A stretch of 64,000 bases of DNA from Sulfurospirillum sp036802865 (GTDB lineage: Bacteria; Campylobacterota; Campylobacteria; Campylobacterales; Sulfurospirillaceae), in the NCBI RefSeq assembly GCF_036802865.1, contig NZ_DAIRVK010000002.1:434001-498000 (forward strand), written 5' to 3'. Position numbers and translations under genes: made by a program. Under the pieces are notes generated by a model. It saw only the letters and a program-made list of their open reading frames with translations. It was not told the origin of the DNA and made no database searches. Of this stretch, positions 27,369 through 36,900 are shown one piece after another (the first letter of the stretch is position 1; every line of letters begins with the position of its first letter).

Positions 27369-28733
27369 ATGAGTTCTTGGACGCGTGCATCATGGAGAGA
27401 AAAACCAATTAAGCAACAACCATTGTATACCAATCAAGAAATGCTGAATAGTGTTGAGCAAGAACTGAGCAAATATCCACCCCTTGTTTTTGCAGGAGAA
27501 GTGAGACAACTCAAAGCTTCATTGGCAGATGTTGTTCATGGTAAAGCCTTTTTACTTCAAGGTGGTGACTGTGCGGAGAGTTTTGCTGAGTTCAATGCAG
27601 TTAACATCCGTGATATGTTTAAAGTTATGCTTCAAATGGCAGTTGTTTTAACCTTCGCGGGTGGCTGTCCCATCGTTAAAGTAGGTCGTCTTGCAGGGCA
27701 GTTTGCAAAACCAAGATCATCCGATTATGAAGAGTTTGATGGCATTTCACTTCCAAGTTACCGTGGTGATATTATCAATGACATCGAATTCACTGAAGAT
27801 TCTCGTATGCCAAACCCAAAACGTATGCTAAAAGCTTACAATCAATCTGCTGCGACAATGAACCTTTTACGCGCCTTTTCACGCGGTGGTTTAGCCGATC
27901 TTCACCAAGTGCATAAGTGGACACTCGGCTTTGTTTCTGAAAGTCCTTTAGGGGAACGTTACCAACATCTTTGTGATCGCATCTCTGAGACTTTGGCATT
28001 TATGGAAGCGTGTGGCATTACTTCTGCTAATACCCCAAACATCAACGAAACAGTGGTATATACTTCGCATGAAGCGCTTTTATTGAACTACGAAGAAGCA
28101 CTCACACGTCAAGACAGCATTACCAATGACTGGTATGACTGTTCAGCACACATGCTTTGGATTGGAGATCGTACACGTGATGTAGATGATGCTCATGTTG
28201 AATTCCTCACAGGTGTTAAAAATCCTATTGGGATTAAAGCGGGACCTACCATGACAGCTGAAGGCTTGATGAAACTCATCAACAAACTCAATCCTGAAAA
28301 TGAAGCGGGACGCCTTAATATCATCGTAAGAATGGGTGCTGACAAAATTGAAAAAGAGTTCCCAAAACTGGTTCGTGCTGTCAAAGAAGCGGGTGCTGAA
28401 GTTTTATGGAGTATCGATCCGATGCACGGCAATACCATCAAAGCGTCAAACAACTATAAAACACGCTCATTTGATGAAGTGTTGCGTGAAGTCAAAGGCT
28501 TCTTTAAAGTGCATGAAGATGAGGGTACTTTCCCTGGCGGCGTTCACTTAGAGATGACAGGTCAAGATGTAACAGAGTGCATCGGTGGCGCACAAGAAAT
28601 CACCGAAGAAAACCTCGCTTGCCGTTACCATACACAATGTGACCCACGCCTTAACGCTAACCAAGCATTGGAGCTTGCTTTCCTCATTGCAGACTCTCTC
28701 AAAGCCGCTCGTCAACGATTTTTATCACACTAA
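27369..28733 (+). CDS. aroF: Class II 3-deoxy-7-phosphoheptulonate synthase
   Basis: First enzyme of the shikimate pathway: joins phosphoenolpyruvate and erythrose 4-phosphate. It is of the class II (plant-like) type, 454 residues, as in Helicobacter and Campylobacter. Typical segments are WREKPIKQQP, VVHGKAFLLQGGDCAESF with the metal-binding Cys, GRLAGQFAKPRS, the metal His in DPMHGNTI, and a C-terminal EMTGQDVTECIGG. Monocistronic, with its own promoter and a downstream hairpin. Confidence 0.96.
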   Translation: MSSWTRASWREKPIKQQPLYTNQEMLNSVEQELSKYPPLVFAGEVRQLKASLADVVHGKAFLLQGGDCAESFAEFNAVNIRDMFKVMLQMAVVLTFAGGCPIVKVGRLAGQFAKPRSSDYEEFDGISLPSYRGDIINDIEFTEDSRMPNPKRMLKAYNQSAATMNLLRAFSRGGLADLHQVHKWTLGFVSESPLGERYQHLCDRISETLAFMEACGITSANTPNINETVVYTSHEALLLNYEEALTRQDSITNDWYDCSAHMLWIGDRTRDVDDAHVEFLTGVKNPIGIKAGPTMTAEGLMKLINKLNPENEAGRLNIIVRMGADKIEKEFPKLVRAVKEAGAEVLWSIDPMHGNTIKASNNYKTRSFDEVLREVKGFFKVHEDEGTFPGGVHLEMTGQDVTECIGGAQEITEENLACRYHTQCDPRLNANQALELAFLIADSLKAARQRFLSH

Positions 28734-28740
28734 AAACTTC

Positions 28741-28773
28741 TTTACACGTAAAGGTAAAATCTTTACGTGTAAA
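28741..28773 (+). terminator. Hairpin after the DAHP synthase gene
   Basis: TTTACACGTAAAG (28741-28753) pairs with CTTTACGTGTAAA (28761-28773), a perfect 13-bp stem 7 bp after the stop codon. The T-run behind is weak (ATTTC), so termination may be partial and the CDF gene may be co-transcribed. Confidence 0.6.
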
Positions 28774-28811
28774 ATTTCGCTTCCTAACAATGAGTCTTCA
28801 AAGGATTTTAA

Positions 28812-29699
28812 ATGTCAAAAAGTGTTAAAGCTGCATTATTTGCCAATGGTGTCATAGCCCTGTCCAAAGGTGCAGCAGCATTTTTTACAGGCTCTGCTTC
28901 GATGATGGCAGAAGCCATTCATAGTACCGCCGATTGTGGCAATCAAGCATTGGTTATGGTAGGTGAGCGTCAAGCGGCAAAAGGCAAGTCAGAAGCGCAC
29001 TCTTTTGGGCAAGGAAAAGCAAACTTCTTCTGGTCATTTGTTGTAGCAGTTGTACTTTTTTTACTGGGTGGTTTGTTCTCGGTGTATGAAGGATTTCATC
29101 GCATCCAAAATCCACAACCTATTGAAAATCCTTTACTTATTTTAGGCATAATTATTTTATCGATCTTACTAGAAGGGAGTGCATTAAGAGTTGCACTCAA
29201 AGAGAGTAATACCACATTTAGCGATATGTTTTCAACCATCAAAAATAGCTCATCCTCTCATATTTTAGTTGTCTTAATTGAAGATACTGGCGCACTGATT
29301 GGTTTGGTTATTTTAACATTAGGATTAGTTTTATCGGTTTTTGTTGACCCTGTTTTTGATGGTATTGCGGCATTACTGATTGGAACATTGCTTATTGGAC
29401 TCTCAAGTGTTTTATTTATTGAACTCAAAAAGTTGCTCATTGGTGAAAGCCTTGATAGAGAAACAACCAAACAGATCAAAAACCTGATTAAAACCGAATC
29501 AAATATCTTGATTCATTTAAATGCCGTACGAAGTATGTTTGTAGGTTCTAATGAAGTTTTATTGATTATCTCGATGAATGTTAAAGATGATGCCACAGGG
29601 CATGAAATAGAACAAGATATTAGTGAGCTAAAAAACAAAATACAAACGATGCTAAAACAACATAAAATGCAAATCTATGTGGATGTATTTGAGTTTTAA
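28812..29699 (+). CDS. Cation diffusion facilitator family transporter
   Basis: Divalent-metal/proton antiporter of the CDF family, 295 residues, six membrane helices. Helix 2 has the zinc-site pattern SMMAEAIHSTADCGNQ (H and D present). In helix 5 the second pair reads EDTGALIG, so HD is replaced by ED, which suggests metal choice differs from YiiP zinc exporters. A C-terminal cytoplasmic domain follows (VRSMFVGSNEVLLIISM). AAAGGA lies before the ATG. Metal unknown. Confidence 0.88.
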   Translation: MSKSVKAALFANGVIALSKGAAAFFTGSASMMAEAIHSTADCGNQALVMVGERQAAKGKSEAHSFGQGKANFFWSFVVAVVLFLLGGLFSVYEGFHRIQNPQPIENPLLILGIIILSILLEGSALRVALKESNTTFSDMFSTIKNSSSSHILVVLIEDTGALIGLVILTLGLVLSVFVDPVFDGIAALLIGTLLIGLSSVLFIELKKLLIGESLDRETTKQIKNLIKTESNILIHLNAVRSMFVGSNEVLLIISMNVKDDATGHEIEQDISELKNKIQTMLKQHKMQIYVDVFEF

Positions 29700-29702
29700 A
29701 AC

Positions 29703-29984
29703 TTATCTTCCACTGAGCCAATCACTCTTAGAAAATGGATACTGTTTTTTAAACTCTGCTTCATCAAAATCAAAACGATAATTTTCCATATATTCTTTGA
29801 TTAAGCAATATGCATCGTTAATTTCTTGAAATTTTGCCGTATTACCAGTAGCTGCATCTGGGTGAAATTCTTTGGAAAGTGAGAGATAGAGTTTGTGAAG
29901 GGTCTTTTTATCAGTCTTGGCGACAACACCCAAGGTTGTGAGTGCTTTTTCAAACGCATCGTACTCAAAACCCTGAATCATCAT
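29703..29984 (-). CDS. Small J-domain protein
   Basis: 93 residues consisting of one DnaJ J-domain with the essential HPD tripeptide (LSKEFHPDAATGNTAKF) between helices II and III, and a short C-terminal tail. Such stand-alone J-proteins stimulate DnaK ATPase for a specific client. AAAGGAG precedes two tandem ATG codons; the second (29981) has better spacing. Convergent with the CDF gene, 3 bp apart, and 8 bp after the dedA-like gene in its own direction. Confidence 0.87.
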   Translation of the reverse strand: MMIQGFEYDAFEKALTTLGVVAKTDKKTLHKLYLSLSKEFHPDAATGNTAKFQEINDAYCLIKEYMENYRFDFDEAEFKKQYPFSKSDWLSGR

Positions 29985-29992
29985 CTCTCCTT

Positions 29993-30613
29993 TTAGAACT
30001 TTTTAGCCCTGTGGTTACGTTCTTTTTTCTTATGAATCGCAATATAAATAATTGCAGCAATGATGATAAAAACAACAACAGCAATGGTGATCGTATGTAA
30101 GTGTTCGTTCAACAATGCCTCGTTCTGGCCAAAGAAATAGCCTAAAAATGTCAATATACTGACCCAAATGCCTGCACCAAATCCTGTGTAAAAGCAAAAG
30201 ATGCCAATGTTCATACGTGCCAAGCCAGCTGGAAGCGATATGTAGTGACGAATAACAGGAATAAGCCTTCCTGTAAATGTTGAAAATGAGCCATGCGTTT
30301 TGAAAAAACGTTCTACTTTTTCTAAGGTTTCAGGCTTAAAAAAGAAATAATGTCCATACTTTAAAATGAGCCTTCGACCCAATTTTACAGCCAAATAGTA
30401 GTTCAACAATGCTCCTGCGATACTGCCAAAAGTTCCTAACAAAATCACAATCCATAACTCCATCTCACCCTTAGCACACAAGTACCCAGCAGGAATCATC
30501 ACCACTTCGCTTGGAAGCGGAAAAATGCTACTTTCAATAAGCATCATAACAAAAATTCCAAGGTAGCCTAAAGCTCCAACCGTCTGTACAATCCAATCAA
30601 TAATAACGTGCAT
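29993..30613 (-). CDS. DedA family membrane protein
   Basis: Polytopic inner-membrane protein, 206 residues. DedA/SNARE-associated family marks: ESSIFPLPSEVVMIPAGYL, the re-entrant loop, and FTGRLIPVIRHYISLPAGLARM, with the conserved R and G. Family members include undecaprenyl-phosphate and phosphatidylethanolamine flippases. Basic C-terminal tail (KKKERNHRAKKF). Between the superoxide reductase and the J-domain gene, same direction with short gaps. Confidence 0.92.
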   Translation of the reverse strand: MHVIIDWIVQTVGALGYLGIFVMMLIESSIFPLPSEVVMIPAGYLCAKGEMELWIVILLGTFGSIAGALLNYYLAVKLGRRLILKYGHYFFFKPETLEKVERFFKTHGSFSTFTGRLIPVIRHYISLPAGLARMNIGIFCFYTGFGAGIWVSILTFLGYFFGQNEALLNEHLHTITIAVVVFIIIAAIIYIAIHKKKERNHRAKKF

Positions 30614-30630
30614 ATAACTCCCAATAACTT

Positions 30631-31029
30631 TTAGTTTTTTTCATTTACGCGTACTTCGACATCTTCACTTTGCCATAAACCGTGTTTGGTACAGTAGCAT
30701 TGGGCATTGAAATGATAGACATCTTTATTGGGTACAATTGAAAAAGCGACTTCTGCATTACCACGATGTTCATCAGCACTGACAATGCAAGCGGCCAGTT
30801 CAACTTTAGCAAGCATATGATCAGCATCGAAGAGCGTAATAGTTGATATATAGTGGTTAAAATCATCAATATGGGCATGTTCACTTCCAACACGAACACG
30901 CACAAATAAGGGCACCCCTTTTTGTGGTATGCCATCACAAAAAATATAAGGCGTATGTTTATCGATAAAATCTTTGCGAGATTCACGTTCTTCGGGACTA
31001 AATGTTTGTGAAGTGAAAATTTTTGGCAT
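30631..31029 (-). CDS. Superoxide reductase (class II, neelaredoxin type)
   Basis: Reduces superoxide to hydrogen peroxide at a mononuclear iron site without making oxygen; typical of anaerobes and microaerophiles. 132 residues with only the catalytic domain, no N-terminal desulforedoxin module. Iron-site landmarks: DKHTPYI with the family Lys-His pair, EHAHIDDFNHYISTITLF providing His ligands, and CYCTKHGLW with the Cys and final His. AAGGATAA site before ATG. Leads a short gene group with DedA and the J-protein. Confidence 0.86.
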   Translation of the reverse strand: MPKIFTSQTFSPEERESRKDFIDKHTPYIFCDGIPQKGVPLFVRVRVGSEHAHIDDFNHYISTITLFDADHMLAKVELAACIVSADEHRGNAEVAFSIVPNKDVYHFNAQCYCTKHGLWQSEDVEVRVNEKN

Positions 31030-31088
31030 TATTTATCCTTCTTTTGAGTTGTGCAATCCTACAATGAATCGCTTTAAAAATAAAATAT

Positions 31089-31667
31089 TTAATTTTTTAA
31101 TTCAATCATTTTATCGCTACACCATGATGCCAAGTTTTTATCATGCGTTATAAGCAAAATGCCAACACGATCTAAAAACTGTATCAACAGTTGCATAACA
31201 TGTAACCCTGTTATATTATCGAGTGCCGAAGTTGGTTCATCGGCTAAAATAAGGGAAGGTTTCATCAATAATGCTCTTAATATAGAACATCTTTGTAGCT
31301 GTCCACCACTGAGTTGATGGGGCTTTTGAGCCAAAACATCAGGATCAAGATCAAGTGAATGACAAAGCTGATGCAGTCCTTCAAGGTGTGCTACATCGCT
31401 GATTTGGTTGATAATGGTGTAAGTCGGATGAAATGATGTGTAGGGGTCTTGGAAAATTTGTGAGAGTTTGAGTGCCGTGATCGTGCCATTTTTTGCTTTC
31501 AGATTTCCTGCAATCAACTCAAACAAAGTACTCTTTCCACTTCCACTCGCTCCTAAAATCGAAACGACTTCTCCCACATTGACCGCTAAAGAGAAGTCAT
31601 GGTACAAAAGCTTGGAATTTGGGTATCCAAAAGTAAGGTTTTCAATACGCAAAACCTCTGTATTCAT
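31089..31667 (-). CDS. Orphan ABC transporter ATP-binding protein
   Basis: ATPase subunit of 192 residues, short for the family. Walker A GASGSGKST, Q-loop LSQIFQDPYTSFHPTYTI, signature HQLSGGQLQRCSILRALL, Walker B SLILADEPTSALDN and H-loop LITHDK are intact; the Q-loop resembles DppF/OppF/NikE ATPases of peptide or nickel importers. No permease or binding protein is adjacent. Its ATG overlaps the proA stop by 4 bp (ATGA), so it is coupled to proline synthesis only by position. Confidence 0.85.
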   Translation of the reverse strand: MNTEVLRIENLTFGYPNSKLLYHDFSLAVNVGEVVSILGASGSGKSTLFELIAGNLKAKNGTITALKLSQIFQDPYTSFHPTYTIINQISDVAHLEGLHQLCHSLDLDPDVLAQKPHQLSGGQLQRCSILRALLMKPSLILADEPTSALDNITGLHVMQLLIQFLDRVGILLITHDKNLASWCSDKMIELKN

Positions 31668-32899
31668 GCGCGAATCTGACCTTTACCATAGACTTTAAAT
31701 TTATAGGTAGTAAGATCATTGATGCCCATTGGACCTCGTGCGTGAAGTTTGTTGGTACTGATGCCCACTTCAGCGCCAAAACCAAATTCGCCACCATCGG
31801 TAAAGCGCGTTGAAGCATTGACATACACGCAAGCAGCATCTACTTCGTTTAAAAAGCGTTCTGATGTTGTGTAGTTTTCACTTAAAATTGCCTCAGAATG
31901 CGAAGAGCCAAACTCGGCAATGTGAGCAATGGCTTCATCAATACTCTCAACTATCTTAATCGAAAGAGCGTTACTTAGGTGTTCTGTATGAAAGTCTTCA
32001 TCATTTGCAGGCTTGACATGTAAAAGTTTTTGTGTTTTGACACAGCCTTTTATATCAGCACCCGTAAGATCAAGTGCTTCTTTCATACGTGGTAAGAAAT
32101 TCTTGGCAATAGCTTCATGCACTAAAAGTGTTTCAAGCGAATTACATGCACTTGGTCGTTGGCATTTTGCATTCAGTACAATCTCAATGGCTTGCTCTAA
32201 ATTCGCCTCTTTATCCACATACGTATGGCAAACACCTTTGTCATGTTTGACTACGGGGACAGTGGCATTTTCACTGACAAAACGAATCAGTGCTTCACCG
32301 CCTCTAGGAATGATGAGATCGACGAATTTATCCATTTTAATAAGCTTTGCAACTCCTTCACGACTCGAATCAGGTAGAAGTGAAATAATCTCTTTAGGAA
32401 GGTTATATTTTTCAAGAACATCTTGGAGAAGAGAAGCGATGATTGCGTTGCTGTAAAATGCTTCTTTGCCACCCTTAAGAACACAGGCATTACCACTTTT
32501 AAAACAAAGCGCCGCCGTGTCGCTGGTAACATTGGGGCGACTCTCATAAATAATACCTACAACACCAATAGGAATGCTTACTTTTTCAATCCTTATACCA
32601 CTAGGTACAACCCAACCTTCTAAGACACGACCAACAGGCTCTTTCAAGGCTGCAATTTCACGAATTGCTTTTGCCATCTCACTGATGCGTTTGGTGTTGA
32701 GTAAAAGTCTGTCCACCAGTGAAGCACTGAGATTATTGTTTTTTGCCTCTTCTAAATCTTTTTGATTCTCACTTATAATGGTTTCACTATGTGCTTCTAA
32801 AATATCTGCCATATCCATCAAAACATCAATTTTTGTTTTGGGATCAAGTGTTGCAATAATACGACTAGCAGCTTTAGCGTGTTTGAGAAAAGTTTGCAC
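31664..32899 (-). CDS. proA: Glutamate-5-semialdehyde dehydrogenase (gamma-glutamyl phosphate reductase)
   Basis: Second step of proline synthesis: reduces gamma-glutamyl phosphate with NADPH. 411 residues. Landmarks are GVVGIIYESRPNVTSD, NACVLKGGKEAFYSN, the catalytic Cys in KCQRPSACNSLETLLV, and the closing GPMGINDLTTYKF. The start is GTG at 32899, with AAGGGA upstream; no ATG fits. proB is not in the window. Confidence 0.95.
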   Translation of the reverse strand: MQTFLKHAKAASRIIATLDPKTKIDVLMDMADILEAHSETIISENQKDLEEAKNNNLSASLVDRLLLNTKRISEMAKAIREIAALKEPVGRVLEGWVVPSGIRIEKVSIPIGVVGIIYESRPNVTSDTAALCFKSGNACVLKGGKEAFYSNAIIASLLQDVLEKYNLPKEIISLLPDSSREGVAKLIKMDKFVDLIIPRGGEALIRFVSENATVPVVKHDKGVCHTYVDKEANLEQAIEIVLNAKCQRPSACNSLETLLVHEAIAKNFLPRMKEALDLTGADIKGCVKTQKLLHVKPANDEDFHTEHLSNALSIKIVESIDEAIAHIAEFGSSHSEAILSENYTTSERFLNEVDAACVYVNASTRFTDGGEFGFGAEVGISTNKLHARGPMGINDLTTYKFKVYGKGQIRA

Positions 32900-32974
32900 G
32901 TTTTTTCCCTTAAAATGGAATTTATCGAAGATTTTACCACTTTTGTATTTAATATGTCATAAGTAAGTTCGGGG

Positions 32975-32980
32975 TATAAT
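32975..32980 (+). promoter_or_regulatory. -10 box for the flavoprotein/coiled-coil operon
   Basis: TATAAT 38 bp before the ATG at 33018. Confidence 0.5.
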
Positions 32981-33017
32981 AGTTAACATTAGAAGATAAT
33001 TACACAAGGACATAAGA

Positions 33018-33971
33018 ATGCAGCAAATTTACGATTTAGTCATTATTGGTGGTGGACCTGGTGGTATTGGTGCAGCAGTTGAAGCTAAGGCGCTTGGTCT
33101 TCAACATATTATGATGATCGAAAAAGGCGATAACCATTCACAAACGATTCGCAAGTTCTACAAAGACAACAAAAGAGTTGACAAAAACTATAAAGGTCAA
33201 GAGATCGAACTTCATGGAAATATTGATTTTCGTGATGGTACTAAAGAGAGCACTTTAAATTATTTTGACTCACTTCTTGATAAAGGAGAGATTGACTCTG
33301 CATTTAACAGTGAAGTTGAGAGTATTACAAAAGAGGGCGATGAATTTCATATTGTTACGACTAAAGCTGGATATCGTTCAAAGTACGTCATTGTTGCCAT
33401 TGGAACAATGGGAAAGCCAAACAAACCTGACTATACACTGCCTCTTTCACTTAAAGAACGTATTAACTTTAACCTTGATAAATGTTCACAAGGTGAGAAA
33501 CTTCTCATCGTTGGTGGCGGAAACTCTGCGATTGAATATGCCATTGAGCTTTCAAAAACCAATAATGTAACCGTGAATTACCGTCGTGACACCTTTAGCA
33601 GGCTTAATGACATTAACCTCTCTATGATTCATGAATACAATGGTGAAGAAAAACTCCGTTTGCGCCTTGGTATGGATATTGTATCAATCGAAAATGAAAA
33701 TGGTTTAGTAAAAGTCAATTTTACCGATGGATATCATACGATTTATGATCGCGTTATTTACGCTATTGGCGGAACAACACCGGTTGATTTTCTTAAAAAA
33801 TGTGGTATTACATTTGATGGTGAGGGAAAAGCAGAATTTGATGAAAATTTTGAAACCAAAACTAAAGGGCTTTATTTAGCAGGTGATATTGCAGTTAAAA
33901 GTGGTGGATCTATTGCTATTGCACTTAATCATGCATACCACATTATGACACATATTTTAAAATCAAAATAA
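33018..33971 (+). CDS. FAD/NAD(P)-binding oxidoreductase, thioredoxin-reductase-like, no CxxC
   Basis: 317-residue flavoprotein with two dinucleotide-binding folds: FAD site DLVIIGGGPGGIGAA at the N-terminus and NAD(P) site LLIVGGGNSAIEYA about residue 165, plus the C-terminal FAD motif GLYLAGDIA. The redox CxxC of thioredoxin reductase is absent, as in YpdA-like and ferredoxin-NADP-reductase-like proteins. The electron acceptor is unknown. It precedes the coiled-coil gene by 17 bp, so the two are probably co-transcribed. Confidence 0.85.
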   Translation: MQQIYDLVIIGGGPGGIGAAVEAKALGLQHIMMIEKGDNHSQTIRKFYKDNKRVDKNYKGQEIELHGNIDFRDGTKESTLNYFDSLLDKGEIDSAFNSEVESITKEGDEFHIVTTKAGYRSKYVIVAIGTMGKPNKPDYTLPLSLKERINFNLDKCSQGEKLLIVGGGNSAIEYAIELSKTNNVTVNYRRDTFSRLNDINLSMIHEYNGEEKLRLRLGMDIVSIENENGLVKVNFTDGYHTIYDRVIYAIGGTTPVDFLKKCGITFDGEGKAEFDENFETKTKGLYLAGDIAVKSGGSIAIALNHAYHIMTHILKSK

Positions 33972-33988
33972 ATTAAGGCATCTCTTTA

Positions 33989-36900
33989 ATGGCAAAAATT
34001 GCTCTCTCTACTTCGCAGATTATTAATATAGTGCTTGGCACAATCATTGTGGTTGGAAGTCTCGCAACTGCTCGTTACAGTAACTTTGGCGGAGTCTCTT
34101 TTGATGACTTAGGTGAACAATATATCAGCAAAAGTGATGTGAAATTTAGTGATCTTCCCCTTGAAGAACAAAAGCACTACATTAACAAAGACGCAACGAT
34201 AGAGCAGAGTAAAGATGGCAATCTCTTTGAAGATGAATACCTTGATGAGCAAGGAAAGCCTATTGCTGATTCTGAGCTGACCAAACAAGATTTTAAGCGC
34301 ATGATTAATCGCCTGCAAAAGACATTGCTTTTTGTTCAACATGACAATCTTTTATTGGCAAATGAGAAGAATGAGCTTTCTAAAAAAATAGATGACCAAC
34401 AAAGCGAACTTGAAGAACAACGTAATCAATGGACAAATAAAAATACTGAACGTCTCAATGAAGCAGAGCAACAACATTATCGAAACATCAGCGATCTAAC
34501 CATGAAAATCAATGAAGTACAAAAAGAGAATGTTATCATCGCTCAAAAAGCCAATATTGAAGCTAATACGCTGAAAAGCCAAATCGAAGAACTCAAAGCG
34601 AAAGCAATTGAAGATGAAGAGAAAAAACATTTAGCTATCAAAAAAGCACGTGAAGAAGAACAAGCAAAGCTGGGCGATTATAAAGAAAAAATAAAGTTTT
34701 TAAATGACCAAATTGTTCTTTTAAATGAACAAATCAATACCAACAATGAAACAGCCAAAAATGCTTTTGCACGTAAACAAGATGAAATTAATAAGCTCAA
34801 AGAAGAGATTGTATTTGCCGCAAAAGAGAAAAATGATCTTATGAGCAAACAGACGCAAACATTGGTTATTAACGAGCAAAAGCATAAAGAAGAGATTGGC
34901 AAATACACCAATACGATTGAACAGCTCAAAGTCGATACTGAAAAACTCATTGCCAAAAATCGTCAAGATATGGCTTTGCAAGATGAGGATCATCTTAAAA
35001 AAATGGCATTTCAAGAAGAAAAAATTAAAAACATCAATACGGAACTTGCAAGTTCCAAAAAACATATTGATGCTTTAATGCTTGAGAGTGAAAAAGACTT
35101 TAACAAATTCAGAACCTATCTTGAAGACGAAAAGAGACTTAATAAAGAACTTACTATTGCCAATAAAACACTTGAAGAAAATGCTCAAAATATTGAAAAA
35201 ACCCTTAATGTTTCTATCTTAAAACTCAAAGAAGAGATTGCTAAAAGAGAAAATTCTATTAAAGAGTTGAACGATAAAATCGTATCTTTAAATAATGAAA
35301 AATTGAACTTTGAAGCAGAAGTTAAAAAACGTGTTGATGAGAATGACAAAATTCACAATAAAAATTATAAAGTGTTTAATGAAAAAATTGCCAATTTTGA
35401 TGCATCTAAAAAAGAGCTAGTTGATAAGCTTGATAAACAACTCAATGAATACAAGGCAACGGCAAAAGAGAACGGGGAGCGTATACAATTTCATATCAAT
35501 GAACTTACCTCTGCGAACAATGAACTTAAACTTAAAAATGATGAGAAAGAAAAAGAGCTTCAAGGCTTAAAAACACAAATAGTCGCGTTTAAAACAGAGA
35601 GTCAAAAAATAAAAGAGAGCGATGAAGGTAAACTCAAAGAGCTTCGTGCTTCTTTAGACGACCTTAAAATGCGAACGAGAGAAAAAGAAGGTGACTACCT
35701 CGCTAAAATACAACTTCTTCAAGCAGATCTAAAAGAAAAAGAGTCTGCTATTGCGTTAAATAAAAAGGAAGAAGCACTTAAAATAGCCACTTTAGAAAAA
35801 GAGATTAAAGCTAAAGCCATTGAAGTTCAAAAAATTCAAACAGAGAATGCCCGCAATGAAGGTGCGATACAGTCATTACAAGTGAAACTCAAAGATGCTG
35901 AAGACAATGCTACCAAAGCAACCAATAAAAATGTGGAAGAGCTAAGAGCAAAAGTGGCAACTTTTGAGAAAAATCGCCTCAATGAAGATACAAAAATGGT
36001 TGGACTCAAAGACGAACTGCGCCGCAAAGAGATCGAATACTTAGACATTATCAAAGAAAAAGACAAAGAGATTAAAGCTAAAGAGGCAACACTGGTTGCC
36101 AACAAAGAAGCAACCAAAAAAATAGAAGCTCTGAAAGTCTCAACAGATGAAAATCTTACTAAATTCAAAGAAGATTTCAAACAGCAACAACTTCAAAACT
36201 TAGAAGCGATTAAAGCACTCAAAGGTGAAATTAAAGCGAAAGAGACTCAGTTAGCATCTTCTTCTAAAGAGGAAACACTCAAAAGTATAACGCTGGAAAA
36301 AGAGTTAAAAGCAAAAGAGATGCAACTCTTGGCAAGTAAAGAAGAGATGAAAAAAATTGAAGCACAAAAAGCTTCCAATGAAGAGAAACTTGTCAAGTTA
36401 AAAGAAGAATTTAAAGCACAACAAATACAAGCTTTAGAAGCAACGAAAGCATTGCAAACAGACCTGAAAGCGAAAGAGAGTCTTCTTGCATCTTCTTCAA
36501 AAGAAGAGACGCTTAAAAGTATAGCGTTAGAAAAAGAGCTCAAAGCAAAAGAGGCAACGATAATTGCCAATAAAGAGAATTATAAAAAGACAGAAGCAAT
36601 TAAAGCCTCATTGGAAGAGAACTTGACAAAAATCAAAGAAGAGTTCAAACAGAAAGAACTTCAACATCTTGAAGCAACCAAAGCATTGCAAGCTGAGTTA
36701 AAAGCAAAAGAGACGCAACTTGGAGCAAGTAAAAAAGATGAAACGCTCAAGATTATTGCACTTGAAAAAGAGTTGAAACAAAAAGAGAGTATTTTGGCAC
36801 AAAACCAAGATGAGTTTAATAAGCGTATGGCTTCCAATGATCAAATCATTAAAACATTGAATGAAAAAATTAAACTTTTAGAGACAACAACACCAAAAAT

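Noticed and set aside
35836..36570. Minus-strand open frames of over 100 codons inside the coiled-coil gene
   Set aside because: They mirror the Lys/Glu-rich codons of the plus strand, give Ser/Leu-rich low-complexity peptides and have no ribosome-binding sites.
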